DNA of 64,000 nt, from NCBI RefSeq assembly GCF_900188355.1, contig NZ_FZNX01000007.1:111001-175000 (forward strand), read 5' to 3'. This DNA comes from Lutibacter flavus (GTDB taxonomy: Bacteria > Bacteroidota > Bacteroidia > Flavobacteriales > Flavobacteriaceae). The position numbers and the translations under genes were made by a program. Below, piece after piece: positions 27,135-34,737 of this stretch; positions within the stretch are counted from its first letter, which is position 1, and each line of letters opens with the position of its first letter. The notes below the pieces were generated by a model. The model saw nothing but the letters and a program-made list of their open reading frames with translations, searched no databases and had not been told where the DNA came from.

Positions 27135-27704
27135 TTAAAAACTATCTAAATGATTGTGGCCAGGCTTTTTCAGTTTTTTAAATTGGGTTGGGGTCATCCC
27201 AGTTTCTTTTTTGAATTGAGACGACAGATACGCCACACTACTATAATCCATTTGGAATGCTATTTCTAATAATGATAGTTCGTCATAAAATATTAATTCC
27301 TTTACCTTTTCAATCTTTTGGGACAACACAAATTTCTCAATAGTAATTCCCTCTACAGATGAGAATAAACGACTCAAGTAACTGTAATCATGATGTAATT
27401 GGTCACTTAAATAATTTGAAAAGTTAATATATATGGGCTCCTTCGAGTAATGAATGGAATTGATAACTAGAGTTTTTATTTTGCCAATCAACTTTGACTT
27501 GTTGTCTTCTAATAATTCGAACCCTCTTTCCGATAATTTTTTAGTCAGTTTTTCTTTTTGGTCTTTGCTAATCTCTTGTTGCGTGATTACTTCACCTAAT
27601 GTGATGGAACTTGTTTCTAGTTCCAAACGATCAAAAATTTCTTCCACTGTTTCTATACAACGGGGGCAAACCATGTTTTTTATGTGAATTGTTTTATTCT
27701 TCAT
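27135..27704 (-). CDS. HMA-AraC fusion regulator, probably copper-responsive
   Basis: 189 residues with two parts. Residues 1-70 form a heavy-metal-associated-like fold with the motif NMVCPRC (Cys13, Cys16). Residues ~85-185 form an AraC double HTH (YSYLSRLFSSVEGITIEKFV, SLLEIAFQMDYSSVAYLSSQ, KKETGMTPTQFKKL). A metal-binding domain fused to a DNA-binding domain would make a direct metal sensor. The neighbouring copA and HMA genes make copper or silver the likely signal. Start chosen at the Met giving the complete first HMA strand. Confidence 0.85.
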   Translation of the reverse strand: MKNKTIHIKNMVCPRCIETVEEIFDRLELETSSITLGEVITQQEISKDQKEKLTKKLSERGFELLEDNKSKLIGKIKTLVINSIHYSKEPIYINFSNYLSDQLHHDYSYLSRLFSSVEGITIEKFVLSQKIEKVKELIFYDELSLLEIAFQMDYSSVAYLSSQFKKETGMTPTQFKKLKKPGHNHLDSF

Positions 27705-27717
27705 TTCCTTTTTTACA

Positions 27718-27860
27718 TTACATACAACGGTTTACAACATGAAAAATTGCGATTGGTAAATTTTAATTCCCCAGTGTTTGTCATTAAGTTTTTTTTTAGA
27801 AACATTCTATTTTATTGAATTAAACAAATTTTTATAACCAGTGTTGTGTAAAGTGATTTT
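27718..27860 (-). repeat. attC-like palindromic intergenic element
   Basis: Left end ATACAACGGTTTACAACATG plus AAAAATTGCG, right end ACCAGTGTTGTGTAAAGTG. The middle is AT-rich and the stem is weaker than in the other copies. A second right-end-like motif (CGTTGTTATGCAC) lies at about 28018, so two elements may be partly overlaid. Confidence 0.35.
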
Positions 27861-28181
27861 GAGTTCAAATTATTCAGTTTTGTTAAAATTTAATCTGCTA
27901 CAACTTTTTAATCCGATAAAATAAGAGTCCATCTGTAATTTGTTTTTATAGTTTCAATTTTTCTTATTTTCTTTTTTTATTCCAATATTCAAATCCTTTG
28001 TTTCATTGCTGAAATCCGTTGTTATGCACAATTCTATCCATTTCAATTAATCAATCCGAAGTTATGCTAAAATCATTCCGCTCTTATACTAAACAGTTCA
28101 ACATTTTAAGCGCTAATTACCTTCTGATAGTAACACAGTGCCTAAAGTTTGGCAAAATAAAAATGGAATTAGTGAAAATTG
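27861..28181. other. Non-coding stretch downstream of thioredoxin
   Basis: AT-rich, no open frame of note on the minus strand, and no clear terminator. The 65-codon plus-strand frame at 28019-28216 runs into the thioredoxin gene and lacks family features. The only landmark is the attC-like end at about 28018. Confidence 0.4.
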
Positions 28182-28502
28182 TTAATTTAACAATACTTCT
28201 AATTTCTCTCTTATAACTGATTCTGGAACAGCTCCATTTAATTTATCAACTACTTTTCCTTTTTTTAAGAAAAAAAGAGAAGGAATACTTCTTACTCCAA
28301 ATTTTGAAGCTAGTCCACTATTTTTATCTACATTCACCTTTTGAATTTCAATTTTGCCTTCATACTCTGTCGCTAGTTTTTCCACTATTGGTAAAAGAGA
28401 TTGGCAAGGACCACACCAATCTGCGTAAAAATCTAATAAAATTGGTTTTTCTTGTCCTATTAAAGTTTCATAATCCTTATTGTTTTCTATTGTTTTCATC
28501 AT
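28182..28502 (-). CDS. trxA: Thioredoxin
   Basis: 106 residues with the classical thioredoxin fold and active site FYADWCGPC (Cys30, Cys33), the cis-Pro segment VRSIPSLFFLKKG, and no signal peptide, so it is a cytoplasmic dithiol donor. It is probably an accessory copy rather than the housekeeping thioredoxin, since it lies among copper and stress genes and has a promoter element shared with the isochorismatase operon. Confidence 0.92.
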   Translation of the reverse strand: MMKTIENNKDYETLIGQEKPILLDFYADWCGPCQSLLPIVEKLATEYEGKIEIQKVNVDKNSGLASKFGVRSIPSLFFLKKGKVVDKLNGAVPESVIREKLEVLLN

Positions 28503-28689
28503 TACATTATTTTTAGAATTATATAAATTTAAATTGTGTCAAAAAAGAGTAACGTCTTTTGTTATTCCAGTTTGTACGTTTAGTTGTATTGAACACCTCA
28601 AAATTTAAGGAAACTATTTTTTTAGTTTGGTTAGTGCCAGATTTACTAATTAAATTTTCCATTGTCTATTGTTTAAATTGTTAATAATT

Positions 28690-28757
28690 AAGTTTGACAA
28701 TGCAAAGATGCGAAGAGAATAAAGGGATCTAGTAGGTAGGGATTCCCGAAGAGTTAA
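28690..28757 (-). promoter_or_regulatory. Candidate activator site and promoter of the thioredoxin gene
   Basis: On the minus strand, CTCTTCGGGAATCCCTACCT and CCCTTTATTCTC precede TCGCATCTTTGC, whose CATCTTTG is a -7 box. The same order of blocks (CTCATAGGGAA, GACCAATTAAATACC, TCGCAACTTTGC) is found in front of the isochorismatase gene at 32115-32170. The adjacent AraC regulator (28771-29592) is the obvious candidate to bind. Confidence 0.42.
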
Positions 28758-28770
28758 CAATATTACCTAT

Positions 28771-29592
28771 CTAAGCATTTTCTTTAAATATGGATGGGGA
28801 AATACCCTCTTGTCTCTTAAAAAAACGACTAAAGGATTGTAAATCTTCATAACCAATTTCATATGCTATCTCTTGTATTTGCAGATCAGAATAGCGTAAA
28901 AGTCTTTTTGCTTCTAACATTTTTCTATCTTGAATATATTGTAAAGGTGACTTAGAACTAATCTTTGAGAAAATATTTGATAAAGTTTTAGGGGATTTAT
29001 TTAATAATTCGGCATATTCAGTGACACTATGTTTTTTTTTAAAATGTTGCTCCACTAAAAAATTAAATTCTCTCACAATATCTAAGGAAACTTTTTCATT
29101 AGGGTAATGAGCTTGAGATTTGAAGAGTCTTGTACAGAGGATTAAATATCTCTTAAGCATCATTTGTAACATATCTATTTGCAAGCTATCTTTTGATTGC
29201 ATTTCAATAGTAAACATTTTCCATAATGTCTCAAATTGTTCTAATTCCTCATTTGGTATTTTAATAATTGGTAGTTGAGAAGCTCCAAAAAATAATATTC
29301 CTCTACAGCCAACCTCTGCGTCATGGTCTAACACGCAGTAGAAAGATCTATTAAATTTTAGGAATCTAATTTTGGAAATGTTATTTACTTCAACATTATG
29401 AAACTCTGTTAAAAAAACTATTTGATTTTTGGTAAATATATATTCTTGTCCATCAATTATAAGTTTATTAAAATCAGATTCAAACCATAAAACTGTAAGA
29501 CTACCTTCAATTATTTCGTTTAAAACATCACAATTTTGCTTTTCAAGTGTTTGAAGCTGAAGATATTCTTGGGTATTACCTATGAATTTCAT
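28771..29592 (-). CDS. AraC-family transcriptional regulator 2
   Basis: 273 residues. The N-terminal ~160 residues are beta-rich and cupin-like (LTVLWFESDFNKLIIDGQEY). The C-terminal AraC domain shows VTEYAELLNKSPKTLSNIFS, IQEIAYEIGYEDLQSFSRFF and RQEGISPSIFKE. It resembles the Bacteroidota group of AraC proteins that control isochorismatase/CMD-type stress operons. Targets are probably the thioredoxin gene just downstream and the operon at 30307-32077, which share a promoter element. Confidence 0.88.
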   Translation of the reverse strand: MKFIGNTQEYLQLQTLEKQNCDVLNEIIEGSLTVLWFESDFNKLIIDGQEYIFTKNQIVFLTEFHNVEVNNISKIRFLKFNRSFYCVLDHDAEVGCRGILFFGASQLPIIKIPNEELEQFETLWKMFTIEMQSKDSLQIDMLQMMLKRYLILCTRLFKSQAHYPNEKVSLDIVREFNFLVEQHFKKKHSVTEYAELLNKSPKTLSNIFSKISSKSPLQYIQDRKMLEAKRLLRYSDLQIQEIAYEIGYEDLQSFSRFFKRQEGISPSIFKENA

Positions 29593-29711
29593 ATTGTATA
29601 ATTATAATTAGTAGTGCTCTAAGATACAGAAACTTTCCTTGTTTCTAAAAAGTAAAAAGCACAAAACTATTAGATTTGTGCTTTCGATTTATTCACTAAA
29701 AATATAATTTT

Positions 29712-29922
29712 TTAGATTATATCAATAGTAAAACCTGCCTTTTTAACAGTTTCTATTACTATTTTAACATCGTCATTGTCCAAATTAACTTCTAAAATTT
29801 TATTTGCTTTTTTAGTGTCTACTTTCCAAAAAATCAATTGTATCCACTTCATTTAAAAAAGGTACTACAGATTTTATACAACCATTACAGTTAATATTTG
29901 TTTTAAATCTTACGATTTTCAT
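29712..29922 (-). pseudogene. HMA-domain protein gene with +1 frameshift
   Basis: The frame starting at ATG 29922 reads MKIVRFKTNINCNGCIKSVV and stops after 36 codons. One extra A in the A6 run at 29828-29833 explains this. Removing it restores a complete 69-residue HMA domain ending KKAGFTIDII, closely like the intact chaperone at 24052-24264. It may be a real mutation, a phase-variable homopolymer, or a sequencing error. Nothing else is broken, so the change is recent if real. Confidence 0.7.
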
Positions 29923-30007
29923 ATGTATCAAGCTATTAATTATTCCTTTTTTCGATTTTATTAGTTTAATCACAATACAATTATTTATTGCACAAATTAA
30001 ATTATGG

Positions 30008-30205
30008 TTAGTTAGTTACTAATTTTCCACTTTTAAACTCCCCAAAAACAATCACTTCTTTCACTTTTTTATACTGTTCAATTGCACTTAGCATTTGTTC
30101 TTTATTATCTCTTCTGATTTTTACACTAGCTTTTGAGTTTTTATTTCGAACTTCTATATAAAATCCATCTTTTAAATTTCTAGGTTTTGTTGATGGTCTT
30201 CCCAT
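30008..30205 (-). CDS. Small basic protein, unknown function
   Basis: 65 residues, highly charged, starting MGRPSTKPRNLKDGFYIEVR. It has a beta-beta-alpha-beta look (strands FYIEVR, ASVKIRR, VIVFGEF; helix KEQMLSAIEQYKKV). No family is recognised. It lies 100 bp downstream of the isochorismatase operon in the same direction. Confidence 0.6.
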   Translation of the reverse strand: MGRPSTKPRNLKDGFYIEVRNKNSKASVKIRRDNKEQMLSAIEQYKKVKEVIVFGEFKSGKLVTN

Positions 30206-30306
30206 AATTATAATTATTAGTGTTTTAAGATTGAAAAGTGATTCTTTTTAAAGATTATATAATAAGAGGAAGGATCAAAATAACCTTCCTCATTAGTTAA
30301 AAACTA

Positions 30307-30732
30307 CTATGCCTTAATTATTCCTTTTATATCATAATTGATTAAAAAGATTAATGGAACAGCATAAGCCATGTGTCGTGCTAAAGTAATTATTGGCATC
30401 ATTGGGGATGCATCTAAACCAGCTACTCCTGCACCTAATAATGGCAACATAAAGAGCCACACTAAAGCAACAGTTTCACCCACAACAAAAATTAAAGGGC
30501 GTAACCATTTAGGCCCCCAAAGTGATGGTGCAATACCTGCAAATAAGATTGCTAATAAAATACCATTACTATAGTGTCCTACAACACCATAAGCCAATCC
30601 TAACCCTGTTTTCATTCCAAGTAGCCCTGGAATATCCCACCATTTCCCTGTTAAAAGTAAACCTACAATATCAAATAGTATTGTTCCTATAATTCCTGCA
30701 ATTATTGTACTTTTCCAATTGATTGTTTTCAT
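30307..30732 (-). CDS. Four-helix membrane protein, unknown function
   Basis: 141 residues with four membrane segments (about 9-28, 48-68, 78-100, 117-134) and a conserved-looking loop GKWWDIPGLLGMKTG after helix 1. It resembles small YagU/DUF6789-type inner-membrane proteins. Last gene of the isochorismatase-CMD operon (26 bp from the CMD gene). Confidence 0.68.
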   Translation of the reverse strand: MKTINWKSTIIAGIIGTILFDIVGLLLTGKWWDIPGLLGMKTGLGLAYGVVGHYSNGILLAILFAGIAPSLWGPKWLRPLIFVVGETVALVWLFMLPLLGAGVAGLDASPMMPIITLARHMAYAVPLIFLINYDIKGIIKA

Positions 30733-30758
30733 AATTTGATTATTTTAAATGATCTTAC

Positions 30759-31322
30759 TCATGATTTTGACCACTCTCTAGATTTAAATACAGTATCGAG
30801 AGATGTGTCTGCTATGTGATTAAAATAGTTGCTAAAGGTTTTTACACCTACCCCTGTAATAACACCTAATACTTGATTCTCATTATAACCAGCATTCAGA
30901 AAATCTGCTATTTCTTGATTCGTAACATGACCTCTATTTCTAGTCACAATTCTTGCGAACGTACTTAAAGCTTTCAGTTTTTCATTATTAATGATTCCAT
31001 TTGACCGGATTGCATCTGTAATTTCAGTAGGAACTTTTGAAGCTTTGTCTGCGACAAAACTATGAGCTGCCATACAATAATCGCATTCGTTTTCGTAGGC
31101 TACAGACAAGAAAATAACTTCTTGTTCTACTGAATTGAAACCTGAATTTTGACGAAAGGTTTTATAAGAATGTATATAAGAATCTAATAATGCCGGATTA
31201 TTAGCCATTTTAGCGTACATATTTGGTACAAACCCCATTGCTTTTTTTGCGTCATCTAATATTGAACTTGCTATTGAATTAGCAGTCTCAAAGGTTTTAT
31301 GTTCTAAATTAAGTTTTTTCAT
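30759..31322 (-). CDS. Carboxymuconolactone decarboxylase-like / AhpD-fold protein
   Basis: 187 residues of the AhpD-fold family. Redox motif CDYCMAAHSFVA (CxxC plus His) and the helix EQEVIFLSVAYENE before it are typical of peroxidase-related CMD proteins. Probably a thiol-based reductase of peroxides or other electrophiles. Co-transcribed with the isochorismatase gene 20 bp upstream; this gene pair recurs in Bacteroidota. Confidence 0.83.
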   Translation of the reverse strand: MKKLNLEHKTFETANSIASSILDDAKKAMGFVPNMYAKMANNPALLDSYIHSYKTFRQNSGFNSVEQEVIFLSVAYENECDYCMAAHSFVADKASKVPTEITDAIRSNGIINNEKLKALSTFARIVTRNRGHVTNQEIADFLNAGYNENQVLGVITGVGVKTFSNYFNHIADTSLDTVFKSREWSKS

Positions 31323-31342
31323 AATTGCTTATTAAGTATTAA

Positions 31343-32077
31343 TTATTTTTTAAGTTCTTTTTTTAATTCTTCTGTAGTGTAAACATGGCTTGCAATGAAT
31401 CTGAAATTTGTTTGCGCAGCTGCATTCCCATCATATCCAGGGAGTATTGCTGATGCTGTTGCATCTCCAACTACTGAAACTTCAAATCCGTCTTCTAATA
31501 GTTCTCTCATGTGTGATTCTACACATAGATTCCCTGACATTCCTGCAAGGATTACCTTGTCTATTTTTTGTTTTCTTAATTGTAAGCTCAGATCATTTTG
31601 TTCAGGACCAAAAACTTTATGAGGACCAACAACTGTCACAAAATCTTTTTCAATATATTTTTTATATCGTTCTAAAAAATCTGCTCCAGAACCTTTGAAT
31701 CCTTCAAGAGAAAGTTGATCTTCACGATCAAACATTGTTATTTTGTGCATTAAAGTTTCTAAAGCTCCTTCAAATTTCCAAGAATGATCATGTTCATAAT
31801 AATAGTGAGGTGAGATAAATACTTTAATACCATTAGCTTCAGCTAACTTAAAAAGCGTTTCTAAATTTTCAACGGTATTATTGGCTGTCACACTTTCTCC
31901 AACGACACCCCATGTAACGCCATTCGGGCTTAAAAAATCATTTTGTGGATCAGTGATTACAATAGCTGTTGTTCCATCTATTTCAAACCCTGGGTCAGGT
32001 AATTGCGCAAAAATGTTTGTACTAATACCTACTATTAAAAATAATGTGAGTATTGATTTTAAAATTTGTGTTTTCAT
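31343..32077 (-). CDS. Exported isochorismatase-family hydrolase
   Basis: 244 residues with a signal peptide (about 1-24, ending TNIFAQ) and a cysteine-hydrolase domain. The catalytic Asp lies in VITDPQNDFLSP and the nucleophile Cys in AGMSGNLCVESHMRELLEDG, with the non-proline cis-peptide region just before. The family hydrolyses isochorismate, nicotinamide-like amides or peptidyl amides. Export is unusual for isochorismatases of metabolism and points to an amide or ester in the periplasm. Confidence 0.85.
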   Translation of the reverse strand: MKTQILKSILTLFLIVGISTNIFAQLPDPGFEIDGTTAIVITDPQNDFLSPNGVTWGVVGESVTANNTVENLETLFKLAEANGIKVFISPHYYYEHDHSWKFEGALETLMHKITMFDREDQLSLEGFKGSGADFLERYKKYIEKDFVTVVGPHKVFGPEQNDLSLQLRKQKIDKVILAGMSGNLCVESHMRELLEDGFEVSVVGDATASAILPGYDGNAAAQTNFRFIASHVYTTEELKKELKK

Positions 32078-32114
32078 AATTTTAATTAGATTTTATGTTA
32101 TTTATAATTTTATT

Positions 32115-32172
32115 CAGCAAAGTTGCGATTTGAAAAGAGGTATTTAATTGGTCATCTTTCCCTATGAGTATG
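32115..32172 (-). promoter_or_regulatory. Candidate activator site and promoter of the isochorismatase operon
   Basis: On the minus strand, CTCATAGGGAAAGATGACC and AATTAAATACC precede TCGCAACTTTGC, in which CAACTTTG can serve as the -7 box about 45 bp before the start codon. The blocks match those in front of the thioredoxin gene (28690-28757). Confidence 0.42.
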
Positions 32173-32456
32173 CAATTATTCCTATATATCAATTTTTTCG
32201 TTATTCTAATTATAATTTTCTTACAGATTTATCAATTTTGACATTTAGAAAATACCTGATTTTGATTTTAGCAACAACTAAAAAATTTAAAATCATTTTC
32301 ATCTAATAAGTTTATTAAATACTTTTAAAATGATTTAATAGTAGTTTTGATACTCTTTTTCAATATAATCTTTACTTAAATTTAAGTTAGAAATAAGTTC
32401 AGATTCAATGAATAAGCCTACAGTAATAGTGTAAAAAAGTTTAGCTAAAAAAAATT
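32173..32456. other. Non-coding stretch, possible edge of the decayed integrative element
   Basis: AT-rich, with stop codons in every frame and no hairpin of note. The genes to the left belong to the stress operon and those to the right to a mobile element, so one border of that element should lie here or further left. No copy of the tRNA-Arg 3' end was seen. Confidence 0.35.
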
Positions 32457-33149
32457 CTATATCCTTTTGTCTTTTGATGAACTATTAAAACAAATTAGGT
32501 TGAACATTGATCTTAAGCGACTTCTAACACGACTTCCATATCTTTTTTCCAGTTCTACTGCGTTGAGGTTTGTCGTGATGTGAGTTAAAATCCTTCCCTT
32601 CGACAAGCTCAGGGCAGGCTGACTTATGTTTGTAAATAAGTCATAGCGTGAAAGAAGTATCTCACCCATAACATTGCATTCTTTGATATAGTGACAGCCT
32701 GTTGGCTCTAATCCTAAATCATCAAAACAATAATTTTTGGTTTCGTTGTATTTTTCGAGTACTTCAAATCCGGATGCATTGAAACTGAATAATATGTTAC
32801 GAGTTGGAATGATTTCATAATTTGTTTTGTGTGGCGCTAAATAGGGTAAAAGCTTCATTAGTGATGTTTTTCCACAACCTACGGGGCCAGTTAATAATAA
32901 TCCTTTGTTGGTGTCTATTCCCATTTTAGCACAGGTGAAATGGTCTTGAATAAAGTAGGAGCATAGTTTAAATATCAATTCTTCGTCCTCTTTGTAGATT
33001 TTAAAGTTTTTACCAAATAATAAATGTCCTTTGATGTTGAGGTAGGTTTTTATTTTTTCGAAATCGTAATGAACGGTGTTGTTGTCTTTAATTTCTCCGA
33101 TTTGGAATTTTGAGGTTCCTTCGATTTTTATGTGAGGTTGTGGTTTCAT
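32457..33149 (-). CDS. DnaC/IstB-like AAA+ ATPase of a mobile element
   Basis: 230 residues. Walker A GPVGCGKTS (~89-97), Walker B YCFDDLG (~141-147), sensor THITTNL and an arginine-finger region RYGSRVRSRLRSMF. This is the helicase-loader type of ATPase that in Bacteroidota integrative elements is paired with a replication-like protein; here that protein is encoded just upstream. About ten codons (ISQPALSLSK) between TN and GRILTH do not belong to the fold and come from an inserted palindromic repeat (see 32596-32622). Confidence 0.8.
   Translation of the reverse strand: MKPQPHIKIEGTSKFQIGEIKDNNTVHYDFEKIKTYLNIKGHLLFGKNFKIYKEDEELIFKLCSYFIQDHFTCAKMGIDTNKGLLLTGPVGCGKTSLMKLLPYLAPHKTNYEIIPTRNILFSFNASGFEVLEKYNETKNYCFDDLGLEPTGCHYIKECNVMGEILLSRYDLFTNISQPALSLSKGRILTHITTNLNAVELEKRYGSRVRSRLRSMFNLICFNSSSKDKRI
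32596..32622. repeat. PALSLSKG-type palindromic repeat inserted in frame
   Basis: CCCTTCGACAAGCTCAGGGC plus AGGCTGA. This is a GC-rich repeat seen scattered in many bacterial genomes, both between and inside genes, where it is often read as ALSLSKG. Here it is on the strand that gives SQPALSLSKG within the ATPase, and the reading frame is kept. Confidence 0.65.
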
Positions 33150-33263
33150 AGTGGTTGGATTTTTATATTTCTTAAATTTCTCTGAAGTATACCAAGTTAG
33201 TTTTTAGGTTTCTTTAGTGTTCTTTTCATTTTGCCTTGATGCAAAACGAAACAAAAAATCAAG

Positions 33264-33384
33264 CCTTGGATTTTCAGCGGTCAAATTGGTTTTTGAATCC
33301 TAAAAGAAATGAACTCGCAAAGCTCAAACACCATTTCTTTTTGCGGACTCTTCAAACATTTGACACTCGCTTCCAAATCCTAGG
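33264..33384. repeat. Long foldback (imperfect inverted repeat)
   Basis: The two halves pair over about 45 bp with small bulges: CCTTGGATTTTCAGCGG with the complement of CGCTTCCAAATCCTAGGG; GTCAAAT and TTTGAATCC with GGACTCTTCAAACATTTGAC; AAAAGAAATG with CATTTCTTTT. The loop is AACTCGCAAAGCTCAAACAC. It lies in the 250-bp gap between the ATPase and the replication-like gene of the mobile element. It could be a structured transcript, an origin-like element or a miniature insertion. The plus-strand frame through it (33236-33469) is not a gene. Confidence 0.55.
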
Positions 33385-33400
33385 GCGGTTTAAAATTTCG

Positions 33401-34051
33401 TTAAAGTCGTTCATCGTAATTTTTGTTTCGGTTGGTGTTGAGGTTGTCTTGAAATTGGTCAGGTTGTAAATTGTTTGATTTTTCTCCCAGTGTCAATTTC
33501 ATTTCTTCAGCTTTTAACATCCAACTTCGGGCGGTGGCTTGCCAATCGACCATTTTTGCTTTTCCCCCAACTTTCCATCCGATGCCCTGGTAATGATTGA
33601 AAAATTTTTTGGTTTCCAATTTTGGGTATTTTTCTTTTGCGATTGCCTCAAGTCTAATAAAGTTTATAATATGTTTATTAATGTTTGTATTAGATACCAG
33701 AGCTTGTCCTGAAATGGAATAGTTTAAATCCACTTCTTGACTATAAGTTGTTTTAGAACTTGTCTCAAAATTGAACATCTTTACCCTACTGCCTTTAAAT
33801 GGATTGTGCGAAGGCTTGTAACGAATATATTTCCAATGACTTAACTCCCTAACACATTTGTGATATGTGGATTTTGAACCAATTTTTGAGAATGACATTA
33901 TTTTTTCTCGGTTTATGAAAAATTCTTCTGGAAAACGGTTGTAGTTCCAGAACTGAAATAAGGCAATGTATAGACTTATATGTGTTGGGTTTAATCGGTT
34001 GTCTTTTGAGAATTGATTTAGCACCCCGTTTAGGCATTTGATGTAATTCAT
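33401..34051 (-). CDS. Replication-initiation-like protein of a mobile element
   Basis: 216 residues. An N-terminal winged-helix part (ISLYIALFQFWNYNRFPEEF, REKIMSFSKIGSKSTYHKCV, RELSHWKYIRYKPSHNPFKG) is followed by a variable linker and a C-terminal DnaD/DnaT-like stretch (FFNHYQGIGWKVGGKAKMVD, WQATARSWM). Proteins of this type accompany DnaC-like ATPases in flavobacterial integrative elements and phages and probably load the helicase during element replication. Function inferred from fold and neighbour only. Confidence 0.65.
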   Translation of the reverse strand: MNYIKCLNGVLNQFSKDNRLNPTHISLYIALFQFWNYNRFPEEFFINREKIMSFSKIGSKSTYHKCVRELSHWKYIRYKPSHNPFKGSRVKMFNFETSSKTTYSQEVDLNYSISGQALVSNTNINKHIINFIRLEAIAKEKYPKLETKKFFNHYQGIGWKVGGKAKMVDWQATARSWMLKAEEMKLTLGEKSNNLQPDQFQDNLNTNRNKNYDERL

Positions 34052-34098
34052 AGTTTTAATTAATGAGATTCCGAATCAAGTGCGGAATGACTTGAGGC

Positions 34099-34377
34099 TT
34101 AAAATTTGTTATGAATGCTATTTTCTTTCATTACTTTTTCAATTTCCTCAGCATCATAAAAAATGATACCTCCAATTATGGTATATGGGAGTGTTCCGTT
34201 AATTCGTAAAGTTTGACATGTTCCCGGACTGATTTTTAACAGCTCCATCAACTCACTTGATTTTAAATACTTCTTCACTCTTGTTGAATTTGTATTTTCT
34301 AACAATTTTTTAAACTCTTCTAATAATTCAATTTTGAATTCTCTTAAATCATCTGTTGTAATAATCTGTGTTGGCAT
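34099..34377 (-). CDS. Excisionase-like helix-turn-helix protein
   Basis: 92 residues. An N-terminal coiled part (DDLREFKIELLEEFKKLLE) leads into an HTH_17/MerR-like DNA-binding domain, KYLKSSELMELLKISPGTCQ followed by RINGTLPYTIIGGIIFYD. This is the usual small regulator or excision factor that Bacteroidota elements encode near the replication genes. 47 bp upstream of the replication-like gene. Confidence 0.75.
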   Translation of the reverse strand: MPTQIITTDDLREFKIELLEEFKKLLENTNSTRVKKYLKSSELMELLKISPGTCQTLRINGTLPYTIIGGIIFYDAEEIEKVMKENSIHNKF

Positions 34378-34460
34378 TTTTTAAATGTTTTTTGAATTAA
34401 TAATTTTTATAGCGATTTGACTTTCGTGCTACAAAACAGTGAAGTTTTATCGAGAATTCT

Positions 34461-34484
34461 TCGGTAGTCGGGTCCAACTACCGA
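34461..34484. repeat. Palindrome TCGGTAGT-n8-ACTACCGA, copy 1
   Basis: Perfect 8-bp arms around an 8-base loop (CGGGTCCA), followed by AAAATTTTAACATTTA. An identical arm pair with a different loop and the same trailing 16 bases lies 197 bp away. Confidence 0.6.
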
Positions 34485-34657
34485 AAAATTTTAACATTTA
34501 CAAAATACTTACTGATTGATTTTTAGCGCTTTATCAAAATAAATAATTTTGAAGATACTCTATTTTAGGATTGTTCATTTTAAAAAATGACTAGAAACGA
34601 CCAAATTCGGGTTGAAAATGGCTTCTTTTTTATCAAAAAACACCTAAGATGTAGTTT

Positions 34658-34681
34658 TCGGTAGTCAGGTGTAACTACCGA
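34658..34681. repeat. Palindrome TCGGTAGT-n8-ACTACCGA, copy 2
   Basis: The same arms with loop CAGGTGTA and the same trailing AAAATTTTAACATTTA. The arms are kept and the loop is free, which points to a dyad-binding protein or a hairpin function. It lies between the excisionase-like gene and the decayed rteC. Nothing else is seen in 34378-34737. Confidence 0.6.
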
Positions 34682-34737
34682 AAAATTTTAACATTTAATT
34701 TTTTATATTATATTGACAGACAATTACTTATGTTTTT

